A DNA stretch of 7,915 bases, from NCBI GenBank assembly GCA_029940125.1, contig JAOZRP010000091.1:1-7915 (forward strand), written 5' to 3'. Below are positions 6,787 through 7,915 of the stretch, one piece after another. The translations under genes and the position numbers were made by a program. The notes beneath the pieces are model-generated. The model ran no database searches. It was not told the origin of the DNA and was given only the letters and a program-made list of their open reading frames with translations. The stretch's first letter is position 1. Every line of letters starts with the position of its first letter. The stretch is from a bacterium (GTDB taxonomy: Bacteria; Desulfobacterota; Anaeroferrophillalia; Anaeroferrophillales; Anaeroferrophillaceae).

Positions 6787-7722
6787 ATGAAAGAACAAAG
6801 TCTTATTGAACGGATTCGATCCCTGGCCAGACTCACTCCCAGCGAAGTAAAAATTGCTGATTTTCTGGCTCGCCATTATCCTGAAATTGCTTTTGAAAGT
6901 GCCACTACTATCAGTCAGAAAACCGGAGTTAGCAAAGCTACGGTAGTTCGATTCATTGCTCGACTGGGATATGACAGTTATGCCCAGTTTCTCCAACATA
7001 TACGTGATGATCTGGTGGTCAGTCAGGAACTGCCGGTCGGTAGATATACACTGATCAAAAAACAGGACAGCAGTAAGACAAAAGATCTGCTGGGTTTAAG
7101 CTTGAATGCGATCATGAAAAACCTGCAGGAATCCCATGCCCAGATCAAAACCGAATCATTTATGAACATCGCCCGGCTGATGATTGAAACCCCTGGATCG
7201 TTATACATCACCGGCCAACGATCATCATATGCCCTGGCCCATCTTTTTCATGGGCTCATGAGAAGATTGCGGCCCCGCACATTTTTATTGGGCGGCGACT
7301 CGGCAACCATCCCGGACGCGCTGGTTGATGTCAAAAAGGGAGACGTCCTGTTTGCCATTTTTCGCTATCCCTACGCCAAGACAACCTATGAAGTGGCAAA
7401 ATACTTTGTTGATCAAAAAGCTTTCGTGATCCTGCTCACGGACAGCAGCTTTTCGCCTCTGTATCATACCGCCGACCACCAACTCGTCGTTCCCATCGAT
7501 GAATCATCTCTTTTTCACCGCTTTACCGCCGCCACCGCCATTCTTGAATCCCTGGCCCTCGCAGCCCTTCATTTCTGCAGCGACGATATTTATAAACGTT
7601 TTGACCTGAACGAAAAGCTGTTTGCCGACTTCCAAACGTATTGTCCCGGAAAAGTGGTGGATTCGCTCCACATAAAGGAATTTATGGAAAAAAGACAGGA
7701 AGAAAAAGAAGAAACTGAATAA
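6787..7722 (+). CDS. RpiR-family transcriptional regulator (HTH-SIS)
   Basis: A 311-residue DNA-binding regulator. Residues 1-77 form the RpiR-type N-terminal domain (LTPSEVKIADFLARH at 16-30), with the helix-turn-helix at about 39-62 (ATTISQKTGVSKATVVRF). A linker leads to a SIS fold at about 125-265 containing GSLYITGQRSS (137-147), GDVLFAIFRYPYAKTT (185-200) and LLTDSSFSPL (216-225). In sugar-sensing members the middle segment is a Ser-x-Ser-Gly-x-Thr loop that grips the phosphosugar; here it is F-R-Y-P-Y-A-K-T-T, so another ligand is likely. The last 13 or so residues are highly charged (KRQEEKEETE) and probably disordered. Only a weak AGG lies 10 bases before the ATG. The gene is divergent from the amidohydrolase-transporter operon and is its obvious candidate regulator, but whether it activates or represses cannot be told. 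Confidence 0.92.
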   Translation: MKEQSLIERIRSLARLTPSEVKIADFLARHYPEIAFESATTISQKTGVSKATVVRFIARLGYDSYAQFLQHIRDDLVVSQELPVGRYTLIKKQDSSKTKDLLGLSLNAIMKNLQESHAQIKTESFMNIARLMIETPGSLYITGQRSSYALAHLFHGLMRRLRPRTFLLGGDSATIPDALVDVKKGDVLFAIFRYPYAKTTYEVAKYFVDQKAFVILLTDSSFSPLYHTADHQLVVPIDESSLFHRFTAATAILESLALAALHFCSDDIYKRFDLNEKLFADFQTYCPGKVVDSLHIKEFMEKRQEEKEETE

Positions 7723-7765
7723 GATAGGAGAAATACACCGGCAACGCTAGCAAGACTCAACCTGG

Positions 7766-7915
7766 TCAGAAATCAATGCGCTCCAGGTCAACTTCCCTCA
7801 AATCGAAAGAAAACCAACCATTCGCCGGCAGGGGCTCAACGCCTAAAAGAACCTTGATCACCAATACCGCCTGCAGGCTGGCAACGGCAGCCACCCCGGC
7901 GGAAAAATTATCCGG
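7766..7915 (-). CDS. C-terminal end of a ThiF/MoeB/HesA-like E1 enzyme (partial)
   Basis: An open minus-strand frame enters from the right edge and stops at TGA 7766-7768, giving 49 residues. It begins PDNFSAGVAAVASLQAV and continues IKVLLG...GWFSFDLREVDLERIDF. This matches the end of the ThiF/MoeB/HesA adenylyltransferase fold, where a G-V-x(n)-S-L-Q-A-x-E/x-A-x-K-x-L-x-G helix precedes a strand ending in F-D. These enzymes adenylate the C-terminus of a ubiquitin-like sulfur carrier in thiamine, molybdopterin or related pathways. The chain stops just where MoeB and E. coli ThiF carry their second Cys-x-x-Cys zinc pair, so that pair is absent here. It is convergent with the RpiR gene, 43 bases apart, with no clear terminator between. 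It is probably unrelated to the transporter operon. The family call rests on a short segment. Confidence 0.6.
   Translation of the reverse strand, partial: PDNFSAGVAAVASLQAVLVIKVLLGVEPLPANGWFSFDLREVDLERIDF

Noticed and set aside
6781..6999. A 72-residue minus-strand frame over the 5' end of the regulator gene
   Set aside because: It is antisense to the conserved HTH coding region and shows no motif; its position before the operon is coincidental.
7723..7765. Convergent intergenic gap searched for a terminator
   Set aside because: No hairpin followed by a T-run is visible on either strand. An AGGAG at 7726-7730 has no start codon after it.
1..7915. CRISPR array, tRNA, rRNA, insertion sequence, attachment site or a defence or toxin system
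   Set aside because: I saw no regularly spaced repeats, RNA-gene signatures, transposase motifs or flanking direct repeats; nearly all sequence is explained by seven intact genes and one partial gene.

Overview
The window looks like a bacterial chromosomal locus of moderate G+C from a Gram-negative organism. The binding protein has a cleavable Sec-type signal peptide with no lipobox, so it should be free in a periplasm. Codon style and gene mix would fit Desulfobacterota or another proteobacterium, but no phylogenetic marker is present and I do not assign a taxon.

From right to left on the minus strand lies one compact operon of six genes: an M20-family metallo-amidohydrolase (6609-5443), a family 5 periplasmic solute-binding protein (5421-3892), two inner-membrane permeases of DppB and DppC type (3873-2956 and 2952-2047), and two ATPases of DppD and DppF type (2050-1040 and 1047-91). 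Gaps are 21, 18 and 3 bases, followed by overlaps of 4 and 8 bases, so the genes are probably co-transcribed and the last two translationally coupled. A strong hairpin at 17-56 follows the last gene and is the likely operon end. On the plus strand, divergent from the operon, is an RpiR-family regulator with an N-terminal HTH and a C-terminal SIS domain (6787-7722). At the right edge, convergent with it, is the C-terminal end of a ThiF/MoeB/HesA-like E1 enzyme (7766-7915).

The 177-base region between the amidohydrolase and the regulator holds a good plus-strand promoter candidate, a weaker minus-strand one facing it, and a near-palindrome GAAA-N6-TTTC where they meet. No other stretch over 100 bases lacks a gene, and I saw no tRNA, rRNA, CRISPR, insertion sequence or frameshifted gene.

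Working model (inference): the regulator senses a small molecule and controls uptake by a complete Dpp/Opp-type ABC importer, whose cargo is hydrolysed in the cytoplasm by the amidohydrolase. Two details suggest the cargo is neither an ordinary free peptide nor a phosphosugar. The binding protein appears to lack the aspartate that anchors a peptide's free amino group in OppA and DppA, and the regulator's SIS domain lacks the usual Ser-rich phosphosugar loop. An N-acylated or otherwise N-blocked amino acid or peptide would fit all three proteins. The genes are of well-known families; what may be new is the ligand.
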